DNA from: Megalonaias nervosa
Taxonomy: Eukaryota > Mollusca > Bivalvia > Unionida > Unionidae
Length of the DNA stretch: 64,000 nt
Direction of reading: 5' to 3'
Assembly: GCA_016617855.1 (NCBI GenBank)
Contig: JAECUM010006768.1
Location: 1 to 64,000 of the forward strand
The notes under the pieces are model-generated. The model searched no databases. It worked only from the letters and a program-made list of their open reading frames with translations, and was not told the origin of the DNA. The position numbers were made by a program, and so were the translations under genes. Shown here in pieces: positions 23,433-35,256 of this stretch. Position 1 is the first letter of the stretch; every line of letters begins with the position of its first letter.

Positions 23433-23749
23433 AACCACTCCGGTGGCCAGGTGGTTAGAATGTCCACCTTGGATGCGGGAGGTCGCGGGTTCAAACCCCG
23501 GCCGAGTCATACCAAAGACCTTAAAAAATGGTACTAACAGCTGCCTCACTTGGCACTCAGCATTAAGAGGTTAGTGTTAGGACTGGTTGGCCTGGTGTAA
23601 GGATAATGTGACTAGGTGGGACATCATGACACATGTCTGCGGCATGATGCCCCAGTGCTAGACTTCACTATAAACTGTCACACTGCAGACATCGTTGCGA
23701 TATGACTGAAATATTGTTAAAGCTACGTTAAAAATCTAAATCACACAAA
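23433..23749 (+). mobile_element. tRNA-derived SINE, family B, copy 1 (full length)
   Basis: Pol III A-box TGGCCAGGTGG at 23444-23454 and B-box GGTTCAAACCC at 23488-23498. A 220-bp unique body and a short (CA)-type tail (aaatcacacaaaa) follow. The element is bounded by perfect 13-bp duplications atcttttatttct at 23420-23432 and 23750-23762. The body is shared with minus-strand copies at 52786-53115 and 55391-55692. Confidence 0.93.
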
Positions 23750-23851
23750 ATCTTTTATTTCTTTCTTTGTTCGCCAAACTCTGGACTTCCATAAATTTTG
23801 CATCCCACTAGTAACCTAAGTCCATTTGGAAACTACCCACTTACCATATAT

Positions 23852-24047
23852 AATTATAGGTCAAGTTCAAACTGCAAACAACATAGACCCTAATCTGCCA
23901 TTGCATACTATGCTGCAAGATCAGGGTCTATGCTGCTTGTTCTATTTATTGCTCATAAAAAACTGCATAGACCCAGATCTGCTTGTGCATTATGTAATTG
24001 CAGATCTGGTCTATGCAGTTTGTAGCTGAAATGGATTTATAAGTGAA
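23852..24047. mobile_element. three-arm hairpin MITE, copy A
   Basis: Outer inverted ends (ataggtcaagttcaaactgc / gcagtttgtagctgaaatggatttat). Inside are two separate hairpins: catagaccctaatct...agatcagggtctatg, and tgcatagacccagatctgc...gcagatctggtctatgca. A 24-bp spacer (tgttctatttattgctcat) separates them. Same architecture in five other copies in this window. Confidence 0.85.
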
Positions 24048-24424
24048 TATTTACAGTATGCATTTCCATATAAATTACAATAAAGATCCACAGTACACTT
24101 CTTACATTTTCCATCTAAATCACAATGAAGATCCACAATGTTCTTCTTACATATCAATATAAATTACAATGACAATCTGCAGTGTCTTACAACTTCAGTG
24201 TATTCATACTTCAAACGATGTGTGTTTGTAATGTACAGTCTTAAAATATAAGCTATGTACCACATTCCAGACAAGACCATGTGCTCCCTTCGTATTTTAT
24301 ACAGTAGGATCTACTTGGCTTGAACACTCTGGGTCACTTAAACCTGGTTAATATAATACGTCTTTGTAACATGGTGGTGGTGGGGGGGGGATGGGCCGTG
24401 ATGTGAGATGTGCGTGTGCCCCTC

Positions 24425-25388
24425 TGTTAATAATTTGGCGATCATTATCTAGGGGATGACCTCCCTCGGTGTTATTGCCCAGTGTGAATAGATAGATAGA
24501 ACATTGACAGAGAACTAAGCAAGACTATTAAGAAGAAATAAACAAATACGAGCCCCCTTAAACAATAAAATAAAATAAATTTAATTAATTAATACATAAG
24601 CTAAAATTGCAATTACAATCCAACCAATTTACATTAATGGAATTTAATAGCAGTGTTCAATTTATGGATTCATTCATCATTGTAACGAGTGGTTCTTCCT
24701 CTTGACCCTTCTATTCTGAACTCTCTATTTGCGGACTTCCCTCTTGGACTGTCCTCATTGAGTTTCTCGGGGAGGATATAGAAAGCTGTTCCCTTAATGC
24801 TGTTTCTTTTCCACACAATCGTGCGTCCTAGCACTATAGCCTGTCTTTTCCTTTCAAGACAGCTATCTGGCCTCTTTACTTTGTTAACGAGGGAAAACTC
24901 TTCTTTAGGGTTTCCCCTGGAGTCAACCTGACTTCTCTCAAGCAAGATTTCTGACTAAAGAATTCTGAGCCAAGTCGCTACCTTAAATTCCCCATTATTT
25001 CTAAAGTGTACGCCTTAATTTTAACTGACCAATCGAAAGCAACTGTTCCAAAATTTTCCCCAGAATAATCATGTCTTTCATCAGAGTTTGACAGCCTAGG
25101 ATATGATGCAATTAGCTTTACTTTGAAGATCAATTATTTGACATAAGGTCTTTTACAAATAGATACAGTTGGCAATTCTAATGTACTCTCTGCCAATATA
25201 CCGTTACGATGACTGGGTCAATTCCACTGAAGCTTAAACGTAGGCCCTTTTATGTTTCACAGATGAAACAAGGGAAATATCAAAGTGAACTTTCTCAAAG
25301 ACTTTTCTAGCTTGATTATGATAAAATGTTAATGCACAATTTATTCAACTTTAGGATCCAGTACTTCTTCAAAATTCAACACATTACA
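24425..25388. repeat. ~0.96-kb dispersed repeat, left copy
   Basis: Starts TGTTAATAATTTGGCGATC and ends CACATTACA. It aligns over its full length in the same direction with 26768-27848 (e.g. gacctccctcggtgttattgcccagtgtg, agctatctggcctct, ttacgatgactgggtcaattcc). TG...CA ends and length suggest an LTR, but no target-site duplication matches, so the class is unproven. Confidence 0.7.
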
Positions 25389-25437
25389 ACCTTATTTCCT
25401 AAAACTACCTAGTTAATAGGATACACCTTGTTTGCTT

Positions 25438-26364
25438 TGTTATGTATATGTAATTAAATTGCTTGTGTGTTAGTTTCAAAATTCATTTTAATTTTATTTT
25501 TGTTTCATTACATTTTATTGTAATGATTATTTTCACAGGATTCGATATTTTTCCCAGGAAATTCAGTTTGTATAGAATGTAAAAGCTATTACATTAGCAT
25601 TATTTTTAGCTCACCCTGGTTCATAGATTTTGTAAACATCAAGTGAAGATGATTGGCTATTGCCAAGGTCATTTCGGCCCGCATGTTAACTGGATTGTAA
25701 ACAGCCTTTCTTTTTTATATATTTGCAGTGTGAGAATTTGGTTCTTAGATAGGGCTGTTCTTGCTACATGACAAATTTCATTTTTTTTATTGCGCTGTTT
25801 AAGTGTTAAGTGACCACGCGACCCATCATGCAGGAATGGGATGATGTTTTAGTTGGGTTTAATACCCTTTCTGAGAGCTTTCCAGTTAGTCATTCTTAAC
25901 ACCTTGAGGGAACAAGATGTTTCTAATTGTTGTTGCCAGTTTGTTTTTCATCTGTTTTTTGGATTTAACAATTTATTCTCTAGAAAACAAAACAAGTGCT
26001 TTATATTTATAAAACGTTCTGGGACAAAGAAATTCAGTGGAAATTTATTCTGGAGTTATACGGAAACATAAACTGTGATTCATTCTTGGATCTGTTACCA
26101 TCAGTACAGACATCATCTGATGTCATTGCCTCCATATTGGAATTTCATCGAGATTCAAACCCGGGTTCTATTAGAAACTGTTTAGTGATAGGACTTGTAT
26201 TTTTCAATCTTGGGATTAAATTTTGGATTATATTCACAAACCGTAAGTCCAATTTCCAATTTTTACATTGTTTTCTAGGGAAATAAATTATTTTGTTAAA
26301 ATTTACAAAGCTTGTTGGCTTCACTCTTTTCTCTTGTTATTTTTGTATAAGCCTACACGTAACA
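25438..26364 (+). mobile_element. solo LTR, copy 1
   Basis: 927 bp from TGTTATGTATATG to TACACGTAACA, flanked by the 4-bp duplication gctt (25434-25437 and 26365-26368). The terminal ~90 bp, with the poly(A) signal AATAAA and ACAAAGCTTGTTG, matches the end of the solo LTR at 56803-57719. No internal retrotransposon genes adjoin it, so it is a recombination product. Short ORFs inside are not meaningful. Confidence 0.85.
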
Positions 26365-26767
26365 GCTTAAACTACCTGACTGTTAATCAACACAAAAAGT
26401 CTGAGCTCAGCTTTTAATATCAGCCGATCAAAGAAGAGTCCCCCATTGGGAATGACACTCTACAGGTTGAAATTCTTTATAGAGGAATCCAAAAAGAAGA
26501 CTGTTTTTCTTTTCCTTACTCCTGTAAGATGACTGCTATGTCAGACATCATCATTTTAATTAATTACTAGACATGGTGCTGATCAAACTTTACATTCAAG
26601 AGAAGTAGCAATAACAGAAATTTCAACATGGCTGCCATAGTGCCCATAACAGACATAACATTGGCACCATTTTTAATTAGTACAGTAACACACAGACATA
26701 AAAACTGTTTCAACAAAACACCCAACATTGATCTGTGTAACAGGGGGTTTAAAACAATAAAGCCTCC

Positions 26768-27848
26768 TTAATTGATCTGGCGATCATTAACTAGGGAATG
26801 ACCTCCCATGGTGTTATTGCCCAGTGTGGACGGATAGATGGAATGTTAACAGATAACTGAGCAAGGCTAATGAAAGAAATAAACAAGTACGAGCCCCCTT
26901 TACCAATAAATAAAAGAAATTTAATCAATTAATACATAACCAGAATTTCACTTTCAATCAACAGATTTACTAAAATAAATTTAATCAATTAATACATAAC
27001 CAAAATTCCACTTTCAATCCAACAGATTGATAGAATTTAGTTGCAGTGTTCAATTTACATCATGTTACGAGTGGTGAATTAGAGAGTACAATTCCACGCT
27101 TGACAGCATCACCTGGCCTCTGTCTCCTCTTGTCTTGTTTTCCACGTCTAATGTGTGCACTTTGGTCCCCTTTCTGACCCTGATTATTCCGATCTCTCTT
27201 AGATGTGGATTTCCCTCTGACTCATCGGGTTTTCCTTTTTCCTTCTCGGGAGGTCATAAACTGTTCCCTTAATGCTGTTTCTTTCCACACAAACCATGCG
27301 TCCTAGCACTATAGCCTGTCCTTCCCTTTTCAAGACAGCTATCTGGCCTCTCTACGAGGGAAAACACTATTCTCAACTTTCCCAAGGAGTCAGACCTTTT
27401 GTCTTCTCACAAGGCAAAATCGGACTGAAGAAATTTGTCTAAAGTTGCTCCTATAAATTCTCAGTCTCCCAAAGTGTACGCCTAAATGTTTTCTGACCAA
27501 TCAGAAACAACTGTTCCTAGACCTTCCCCCAAAATAATCATGTCTTTCATCAGATTTTAACAGCCTAAAATATGCTGCAATTAGCTTTCCTTTGAAGATC
27601 AATTATTTGACATAAAGTCTCCTCCAACCGATACGGTCAGTAATTCTAATGTACTCTCTGTCACTATCGTTACGATGACTCAGTCAATTCCACTGAAGCT
27701 TAAACGTAGACCCTTTTATGTTTCAGAGATGAAATAAGAGAAATATCAGTGAACTTTCTCAAGACCTTTCCGGCTTGACTATGATAACTTCAATGCACAA
27801 TTTATTCAACCTTAAAATTCAATAAATCTTCAAAATTCGCCACATTAC
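26768..27848. repeat. ~1.08-kb dispersed repeat, right copy
   Basis: Same-direction diverged copy of 24425-25388. It is longer partly because a ~60-bp piece around aaatttaatcaattaatacataacca is tandemly duplicated (about 26918-27030). Ends CACATTACA as the left copy does; its 5' TG is changed to CC. Confidence 0.7.
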
Positions 27849-28163
27849 AATCTGATTATCCATTACGGAGGAGTTGCAACAAGATTTTCAATATGGTCAC
27901 TAAGGCAGCCATACTGGAAATTCAAATGGCACCATTTTCAATAGGACCAACTAAACCGTGGATGAATTTGTCTGTAAAGTTTATCCTCCAAGTAATTTGG
28001 AGGTAGGTTTAGCAATAACAAACTTGTGTTAATGGATGGACAGTGATGACAACATGTAACAGGTCATCCCTTAAGCCATTCTGGCCAATGACCAGTAGAG
28101 CTAAAAAGACAACCTTTCAAGTGTAATGTCATTTATGACTGATCAAAATGAAATATAAGGCTC

Positions 28164-29794
28164 TAGAGTTTTATGATTTCCAATTTGGCTATAGAGTTTT
28201 ACGAATTCCAATCAGCCTATAGAGTTTTACGAATTCCAATCAGCCTATAGGGTTTTACGATTTCCAATCAGCCTATAGAGTTTTACGAATTCCAATCAGC
28301 CTATAGAGTTTTACGATTTCCAATCAGCCTATAGAGTTTTACGAATTCCAATCTGGCTATAGAGTTTTACGAATTCCAATCAGCCTATAGAGTTTTACGA
28401 TTTCCAATCTGGCTATAGAGTTTTACGATTTCCAATCAGCCTATAGAGTTTTACGATTTCCAATCTGGCTATAGAGTTTTACAAATTCCAATCAGCCTAT
28501 AGAGTTTTACGAATTCCAATCAGCCTATAGAGTTTTACGAATTCCAATCAGCCTATAGAATTTTACGATTTCCAATCTGGTTATAGAGTTTTAGGAATTC
28601 CAATCAGCCTATAGAGTTTTACGATTTCCAATCAGCCTATAGAGTTTTACGATTTCCAATCAGACTATAGAGTTTTACGATTTCCAATCAGCCTATAGAG
28701 TTTTACGATTTCCAATCAGCCTATAGAGTTTTACGAATTCCAATCAGCCTATAGAGTTTTACGAATTCCAATCAGCCTATAGAGTTTTACGATTTCCAAT
28801 CAGCCTATAGAGTTTTATGATTTCCAATCTGGCTATAGAGTTTTACGAATTCCAATCAGCCTATAGAGTTTTACGATAGAGTTTTACGAATTCCAATCAG
28901 CCTATAGAGTTTTACGAATTCCAATCAGCCTATAGAATTTTAGGATTTCCAATCTGGCTATAGAGTTTTACGAATTCCAATCAGCCTATAGAGTTTTACG
29001 ATTTCCAATCTGGCTATAGAGTTTTACGATTTCCAATCAGCCTATAGAGTTTTACGATTTCCAATCTGGCTATAGAGTTTTACGAATTCCAATCAGCCTA
29101 TAGAGTTTTAAGAATTCCAATCAGCCTATAGAGTTTTACGATTTCCAATCAGCCTATAGAGTTTTATGATTTCCAATCTGGCTATAGAGTTTTACAATTT
29201 CCAATCAGCCTATAGAGTTTTAAGAATTCCAATCAGCCTATAGAGTTTTACGAATTCCAATCAGCCTATAGAGTTTTACGATTTCCAATCAGCCTATAGA
29301 GTTTTACGATTTCCAATCAGACTATAGAGTTTTACGATTTCCAATCAGCCTATAGAGTTTTACGAATTCCAATCAGCCTATAGAGTTTTACGAATTCCAA
29401 TCAGCCTATAGAATTTTACGATTTCCAATCTGGCTATAGAGTTTTACGAATTCCAATCAGCCTATAGAGTTTTACGATTTCCAATCTGGCTATAGAGTTT
29501 TACGATTTCCAATCAGCCTATAGAGTTTTACGATTTCCAATCTGGCTATAGAGTTTTACGAATTCCAATCAGCCTATAGAGTTTTACGAATTCCAATCAG
29601 CCTATAGAGTTTTACGATTTCCAATCAGCCTATAGAGTTTTATGATTTCCAATCTGGCTATAGAGTTTTACAATTTCCAATCAGCCTATAGAGTTTTAAG
29701 AATTCCAATCAGCCTATAGAGTTTTACGAATTCCAATCAGCCTATAGAGTTTTACGATTTCCAATCAGCCTATAGAGTTTTACGAATTCCAATC
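28164..29794. repeat. 28-bp minisatellite, about 58 units
   Basis: Unit tatagagttttacga(a/t)ttccaatc(agcc/tggc). Two independent variant sites (gaattcc/gatttcc and agcc/tggc) form repeated multi-unit blocks, for example near 28390, 28990 and 29470. One unit near 28873 is truncated (ttttacgatagagttttacg). Non-coding, in a gene B intron. Confidence 0.97.
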
Positions 29795-30024
29795 CAAGTC
29801 TGATATTACCTAAACTACTGAGCATCAAAGCTAAAGTTCAAAATACAACTTTGATCAGAAGAATTCTAGAATAATAGAACTTTTAGAATCTTAACTTTGG
29901 TTCCTCTACTGGCATGCCAAGATTTAATTGTGACATGATTCTAAAAGCATCATGTCTAATTTAATGGTACTCTGAATTAAGTTTCATAATCATAAAGTTT
30001 CAAGATCACAGGACCAGATCTCAC

Positions 30025-30062
30025 TGACAAACTTCCTGTGTCTTCATGCTTTAAAAATTTTA
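30025..30062 (-). CDS. gene B exon
   Basis: Minus strand. Donor TTGTCA|GTGAGA, acceptor cacaatgccaacacag. 38 nt entering at phase 1 and leaving at phase 0; encodes KFLKHEDTGSLS after the split codon. The polypyrimidine tract is weak, but phase fits 30900-30932 and 23012-23089. Confidence 0.5.
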
Positions 30063-30548
30063 CTGTGTTGGCATTGTGATGTCTGTGGGCTTAAACTAAG
30101 TAACAAGACAAAGGTAAAACCCAACAAACATTTAAGTTTCCAAAACATAAATTTATTTCCCTAAAATATAAAATCCAACAAAGTGAAAGGATGAAAAATA
30201 AATGACAGTGTATTAAGTCCAAGAATGTTATCCTAAAGTGTACTATTAATTTAACATTAATCTGGAAACTATCCGAAGGTATTCCTAATGACAGTTCTAA
30301 TGTGTTTATGTGTTAACATGGTAACACTACTGAAGAATCACAGTTCACCATCCAAAAGTTTTACTCCAAGGTAATCTTGTGAAAGTAGATTATCACTAAA
30401 AAGTTTCACATGATTGAACAGAATTATTTAATTGTTCAAGTTCTTTAATAATTTCAAGCAATCCTCAAGTTACTGTCTGTTTTAGAATAAATATTTGAAC
30501 TCAGCATGGCCAACGAACATATAAATAAATTACAATTTCTTCTATATG

Positions 30549-30596
30549 GCTTGGCGGGCCGCATGTGGCCCACAGCCTGAATGTTTGAGACCCCTG
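30549..30596 (-). mobile_element. hAT-type transposon terminus
   Basis: On the minus strand it begins CAGGGGTCTCAAAC and continues GGGCCACATGCGGCCCGCC. This CAGGGGTC...GGCCCGC form is typical of hAT-superfamily ends. The other end was not found, so only a fragment is annotated. Confidence 0.55.
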
Positions 30597-30899
30597 AACT
30601 TGAGCATACATGATATCTCCATGGAACAAATGCACTCCTAGTTTCACGTCATGTTTTTGTGACCTTCATTACATAAAAACAACGCATATAACTGGCATCA
30701 TTCATTTTCAAGGTATTCTTCATACACATACACAAACTAAGTCAAAATATCTTTATATTTGCTCATGTTATTTTGCTCTCAAACCATTACAAACCAGAAT
30801 AAGGACCTTGAACTGCAAAAACAAAGTGTTATCTATCACCTAGTTTTTAATTTTTTAAAATTCATTTGTGTATGTACTTGATAAGCACAATGCCCTCAC

Positions 30900-30932
30900 T
30901 TTGTGTCCACATCAAAGGGTACTCAACTTTCA
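30900..30932 (-). CDS. gene B exon (33 nt)
   Basis: Minus strand. Acceptor catgcactttttaacag, donor AAA|GTGAGG. Phase 1 to 1, encodes KVEYPLMWTQ between split codons. Links in phase to 31084-31174 and 30025-30062. Confidence 0.55.
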
Positions 30933-31083
30933 CTGTTAAAAAGTGCATGGTGCTTATGCATGCTCATCACTTGTAACTACACCTATAGTATATGGGTCAA
31001 GAGTAAAAACTTCATTTACATATGTATTGTTAATTTGCTTGACATTTTGTGTAGAATGGAGAAAAATCTAAATGAAAGGCAAC

Positions 31084-31174
31084 ATCTGCCAGGAGACGTT
31101 AGTATTTTCTTCTCATCTGAACATATTTGTGCCGTGTCATCATCAATATCCATCAATCTCACTTTAATACTAAC
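31084..31174 (-). CDS. gene B exon (91 nt)
   Basis: Minus strand. Acceptor tttaaatcctctttag, donor CAGAT|GTTGCC (weak). Phase 0 to 1; the peptide begins VSIKVRLMDIDDDTAQ and ends KKILTSPGR. If not spliced at this donor, the frame stays open for another 29 codons before a stop. Strong protein-like composition. Confidence 0.6.
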
Positions 31175-31475
31175 CTAAAGAGGATTTAAACTTAAATCCA
31201 ACTTACAGATAATGTTAACAGTCAAGATACAACACTTAATCCATGACTTAGATAAATTTTGGACCTGAAAATCCAACATTCCCAAAAAACATGTATTAAA
31301 AGCTTCACACAGGCCTAGACAAAACTTGGCAGATCTCTGTCCTAATTTGTATGTATCCATCTTAATCTCTGTCCTAATTTGTATGTATCAATCTTAAACA
31401 TGGGTCCATTCTTAAGTTCTTCCATGTATTACATTTAACAGATATGTCAATAATGAAAAGCAAAATGAACTGGAC

Positions 31476-31506
31476 CCCTAGCAGAGCTAGACTTGTTTCA
31501 GTTCTG
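31476..31506 (-). CDS. gene B exon, tentative (31 nt)
   Basis: Minus strand. Good acceptor (tttattcttcaaattcag), poor donor GGG|GTCCAG. Phase 2 to 0, encodes RTETSLALLG. It is needed to bridge 34203-34249 (ends phase 2) and 31084-31174 (starts phase 0). A competing acceptor (ttggattttcag) opens a frame at 31206-31263 that does not fit the phases. Confidence 0.35.
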
Positions 31507-32036
31507 CTGAATTTGAAGAATAAATTCAATTCTCTAAAGGAATAAAAAGACTACACAAGACACTCAATTCAAATTATTAATGGTACATGTAATGTTAAAT
31601 ATATTTCTGCAAACAGTTAAACTGCTGTACAACTTGCAATCCATGACAATGATGAATTATCCATACTACATAGAGAGTTTGTTGTTTTCATTGTTTTTAG
31701 ACAATCTGCTCTGTCTAGAAGAACTCTATATGATAATGCCTGGCAAACATGGATATTCCCAGATTTCAAGTCCAGATCATATTGTACAATAACGAGTGAG
31801 TTTGAATCGGTTGAAAGACAAACTCCACACCATGCTACTTTTGATCAAATGCTGAAAGGACTTAAGCCTCAATTCAAAAGCCTATACTTTGGGAAAACAA
31901 TACTTCCCTTTATCACTTCCTATCTTGTGACTTCAGAAAGAAAATTTCCCTTTACCCTGTAGCAGGTGTCAGGATGCTGAAAATATGGTAATATAGGAAA
32001 CTAGTCTTTTGCTTACTTGCTTTCTCACTGACTTAT

Positions 32037-32110
32037 TCATTCATTCATTCATTCATTCATTCATTCATTCACTCACTCACTCACTCATTCATTCATTCAT
32101 TCATTCATTT
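32037..32110. repeat. (ATTC)n tetranucleotide repeat with ACTC variants
   Basis: About 18 units; a central block of 5 reads actc in place of attc. Confidence 0.95.
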
Positions 32111-32596
32111 TGATAGATGAACTGGGTAGACACAATGCTTATAAATACCTTTTCCATAACGCTATGATGGTACAGAGTGGCATATATCATCACAGGTAAT
32201 GTACATCATGTACATAATAATAAAGATAATTAAACGTCACAACATAGCCAATCATGTGTTGAAAGTGGTGATAATTTGACCTCTCCATCTACAAACATTG
32301 GTTGGTTGGTGTTTTGAAATGTTCATGAAGGTATAACACTAGCTTCATGTTGTTTTCTTTCAACCCATGATATATATTGGCATAATTTTGGTCATGCAGC
32401 CCCAAGTGGTACCACATTACATTGGAATCATGTTATAATGAGGGAGAACTGAACAAACAAATGAAACTTTAAAAATATTAACTTTACTGTGACTTTGAGG
32501 ATATGATTCCAAGTGTACAATGCATCAAAACTGGGTTATGGTATATATCAAGTTTCATCTATTTATTTTTAAGGAGTTAATCTAAGTGAAAAAGCT

Positions 32597-32990
32597 GTAG
32601 TGCAAATTATGACTGAATCCTAATAAGTGACCTTGACTGTAGTATGTCACACACCTTTATATATACCTGTAGTGCAAATTATGACTGAATCCTAATAAGT
32701 GACCTTGACTGTAGTATGTCACACACCTTTATATATATATATATATATAGATACATGTATATATATGAAGTTTCATACCTTCCTCTCAAATCTCTCTAAA
32801 TTTAGAGTGCAATGGAAAGTGTAATGCAAATTATGACTGAATCCTAATAAGTGACCTTGACTGTAGTATGTCACACACCTTTATATATATATATAGATAG
32901 ATAGATAGATAGATAGATACATGTATATATATAAAGTTTCATACCTTCCTCTCAAATCTCTCTAAATTTAGAGTGCAAAGGAAAGTGTAA
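32597..32990. repeat. tandem duplication with embedded microsatellites
   Basis: Three starts of gcaaattatgactgaatcc at 32602, 32673 and 32823. Each continues to cacacacctttatatat. Copies 2 and 3 also share an AT/GATA run plus aagtttcataccttcctctc. Confidence 0.85.
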
Positions 32991-33051
32991 TGGGGAACAT
33001 AATGCACTAAGCCATGGCCTTTGACCTTGAAGATACATATCCACAACACAC

Positions 33052-33052
<1 letters not shown>

Positions 33053-33119
<67 letters not shown>
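33053..33119. repeat. (TA)n microsatellite
   Basis: About 32 units. Confidence 0.95.
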
Positions 33120-33121
<2 letters not shown>

Positions 33122-33487
33122 AAACTACCTTTCTACATAAATCCAAGGACTGAATAAAGAAGAATAGATTGAAGTTTAGAATGGATATATATTCTGGGGG
33201 TTGGGCCCAGTGGTCTGAATTTTATTGTCCAGAAGTCTATGAAGGACTGCATAATTTTGAATACCACAAAACATTTGACAGAAACATTCAAAATCAAACA
33301 GTTACTTGAACATGGCATTTCTAAGAAAAAGCCTCATCTCAAAGCCATTTTAATTCATGAAGTCCTCAAAAGTTATTAAGTAGAATTGAAGTATGAAGTT
33401 CTAAGTCACTCTGGGGGACAAAAGTCATGAACATTTTGCTGAAATAAATGTGAAAACTGAACATGACCTACATCTTCTTAATCGAAA

Positions 33488-33605
33488 GCCGCATATCAAA
33501 TTAGATTTCATTCCATGAAGTCCTAAAGGCACATACCAAATCTGATTTAATTCCATGAAGTCCTAAACAAACATACCAAATCTGATTTAATTCCATAAAG
33601 TTCTT
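33488..33605. repeat. ~46-bp repeat, three copies
   Basis: Copies of 'cataccaaatctgatttaattccatgaagtcct' with variation. Confidence 0.75.
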
Positions 33606-34202
33606 CAAAAGTTTCTGAGTGGAAACAAAATCAATGCAATGTTCCTAGTCAAACTTGGTCCAAAACTCCATTACATTTTGCTGAAAATTATGAAAACTGA
33701 ATTTGACTTGAGTTTTCTTAGCTTAAAACCTCATACCAAGTGTGATCCATTAAGTCCTTCAAATGTGACTGTAGAAATGAAATATCTGTCACACCTGACC
33801 ATATGGAACAGGACATGAGGCAATGGATGAACATGGGTAACACAATAGATCATCCTCCATTGATATGGCAGGGCATACAAGTAAATAAATTACATTTATT
33901 ACATTTGGAAATACAAGAAACAATGTAACATTATGAAATCCAGGCAACAAATGACATAAATCTTATAGGATTCTGTACCATCGTTTTTCAAAAATGACCA
34001 TGTACATCACAGTATCCTGTGCATCTGGATTCTGTTATTTCTGTTCAAGTTGTACAATTTTTTTGGTGTCAATAACAATATGTAGAAAAAGACATTGCAA
34101 AAAGTCACAAACACAATTAATGGAAATATGATAATATCAGGTACACAGGATACCAAAAAAAGAAAGCCAAGCATATTACCAGTAAATGTAGATACCGGTA
34201 AC

Positions 34203-34249
34203 CTAACAAAATCACACTGCAGCACAGGTTCTGATAGTTTGTTCATTGC
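34203..34249 (-). CDS. gene B exon
   Basis: Minus strand. Acceptor aaaggtcttcacttctcag, donor TTAG|GTTACC (below consensus). 47 nt, phase 0 to 2; encodes AMNKLSEPVLQCDFV. Its frame stays open far beyond the donor, so the 3' boundary is the uncertain part. Confidence 0.55.
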
Positions 34250-34693
34250 CTGAGAAGTGAAGACCTTTTCAAGCACCCTTATTTACATCCAAATTCACAG
34301 CAGCATGTACAAGCAACACACAATCAAAACAGACACAATGTGTAGATATCTGTCTATCAATCACATGCCACATGGGCTATAAAACCATAACTATTTGACT
34401 GAGGCAGAGGGGTAAATATTTGAAGGGGAAAAAAAGACTGTTTTCACATTTCTGTTTCCTCAGTGCCTGGTTGTTATGATGCAATACAATCTTATCATGC
34501 ATTTAGATCAAAGTACAATAAATGGTATGGATATAAAACAAGATGCCAGAGTAATCTGATACCAGGGCATGGAAGAAAAGCAAACACTGTGTTGGTCTAC
34601 TACTCCCTTCATACAGCCTTTCTTCCCTTTTGAAATAACATTTAAAAGTTCTCATTTACAAGTTGTGTGAAAGGCCTTCACTCAATTCATCAC

Positions 34694-34740
34694 TTCAAAG
34701 AGATGAATCCATGGCTTTCCAACAATATTGTTTGATCCTA
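34694..34740 (-). CDS. gene B exon
   Basis: Minus strand. Acceptor ctttaagatgtgacag, donor TTTGAA|GTGATG. 47 nt, phase 1 to 0; encodes GSNNIVGKPWIHLFE. Without splicing it would stop four codons later. Fits both neighbours in phase. Confidence 0.65.
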
Positions 34741-34811
34741 CTGTCACATCTTAAAGAAAGAGCCATAAAAAGAACGTGAACATGGTTATTATACCTGAAG
34801 CAAGTAAACTT

Positions 34812-34943
34812 ATGTAAAGTCAGGCAGGTATGTAATCCATAACATGACCAGCCTTATAAATTCCCAATATAGTTACCATGTAAAGTCTGGCAGGTATGTA
34901 ATCCATAACATGACCAGCCTTATAAATTCCCAATACAGTTACT
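34812..34943. repeat. 66-bp tandem duplication next to an exon
   Basis: Copies 34812-34877 and 34878-34943 differ at only a few sites. The right copy ends at the donor of the exon 34943-34964, so the intron's first ~60 bases, GTAACTG donor included, are present twice. Confidence 0.85.
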
Positions 34944-34964
34944 GATGATCTGAAGGAATGCATT
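34943..34964 (-). CDS. gene B microexon (22 nt)
   Basis: Minus strand. Acceptor tgtaaaacaacttttgcag, donor ATCA|GTAACT. Phase 0 to 1, encodes NAFLQII. Very short, but it is what joins 35848-35885 to 34694-34740 without a frame break. Confidence 0.55.
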
Positions 34965-35256
34965 CTGCAAAAGTTGTTTTACATTCATTTTATAAATTAC
35001 AAAATGGAAAAATACTGTAACCTGCTATATATGTATATACCAGTAGACTAAGTCAGGTTAGTATTCATTAGTATTATCAGTCAATAACTTTGAACCACTT
35101 TTCATAGAGGTAAGTATGGTAGATAAAATCAGTGTCCTTAATCATTTTAAACTGTACAGCATGTCACAGAACCATGTTACCATATAATTACCCAGTGGTA
35201 ATAAATTTAGACATAATACTGTAATCATCCTAACATCTAGAATATATGTACCTCCT

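Noticed and set aside
23420..23574. tRNA gene at the A-box/B-box pair
   Set aside because: No intact cloverleaf acceptor stem; the repeated body, tail and target duplications show it is a SINE.
28164..29794. CRISPR array
   Set aside because: 28-bp units are contiguous with no unique spacers; it is a minisatellite in animal DNA.
31206..31263. Exon with very good acceptor (ttggattttcag) and donor T|GTAAGT
   Set aside because: Ends in a phase incompatible with 31084-31174, and the intervening intron would be about 31 bp; may be an unused decoy.
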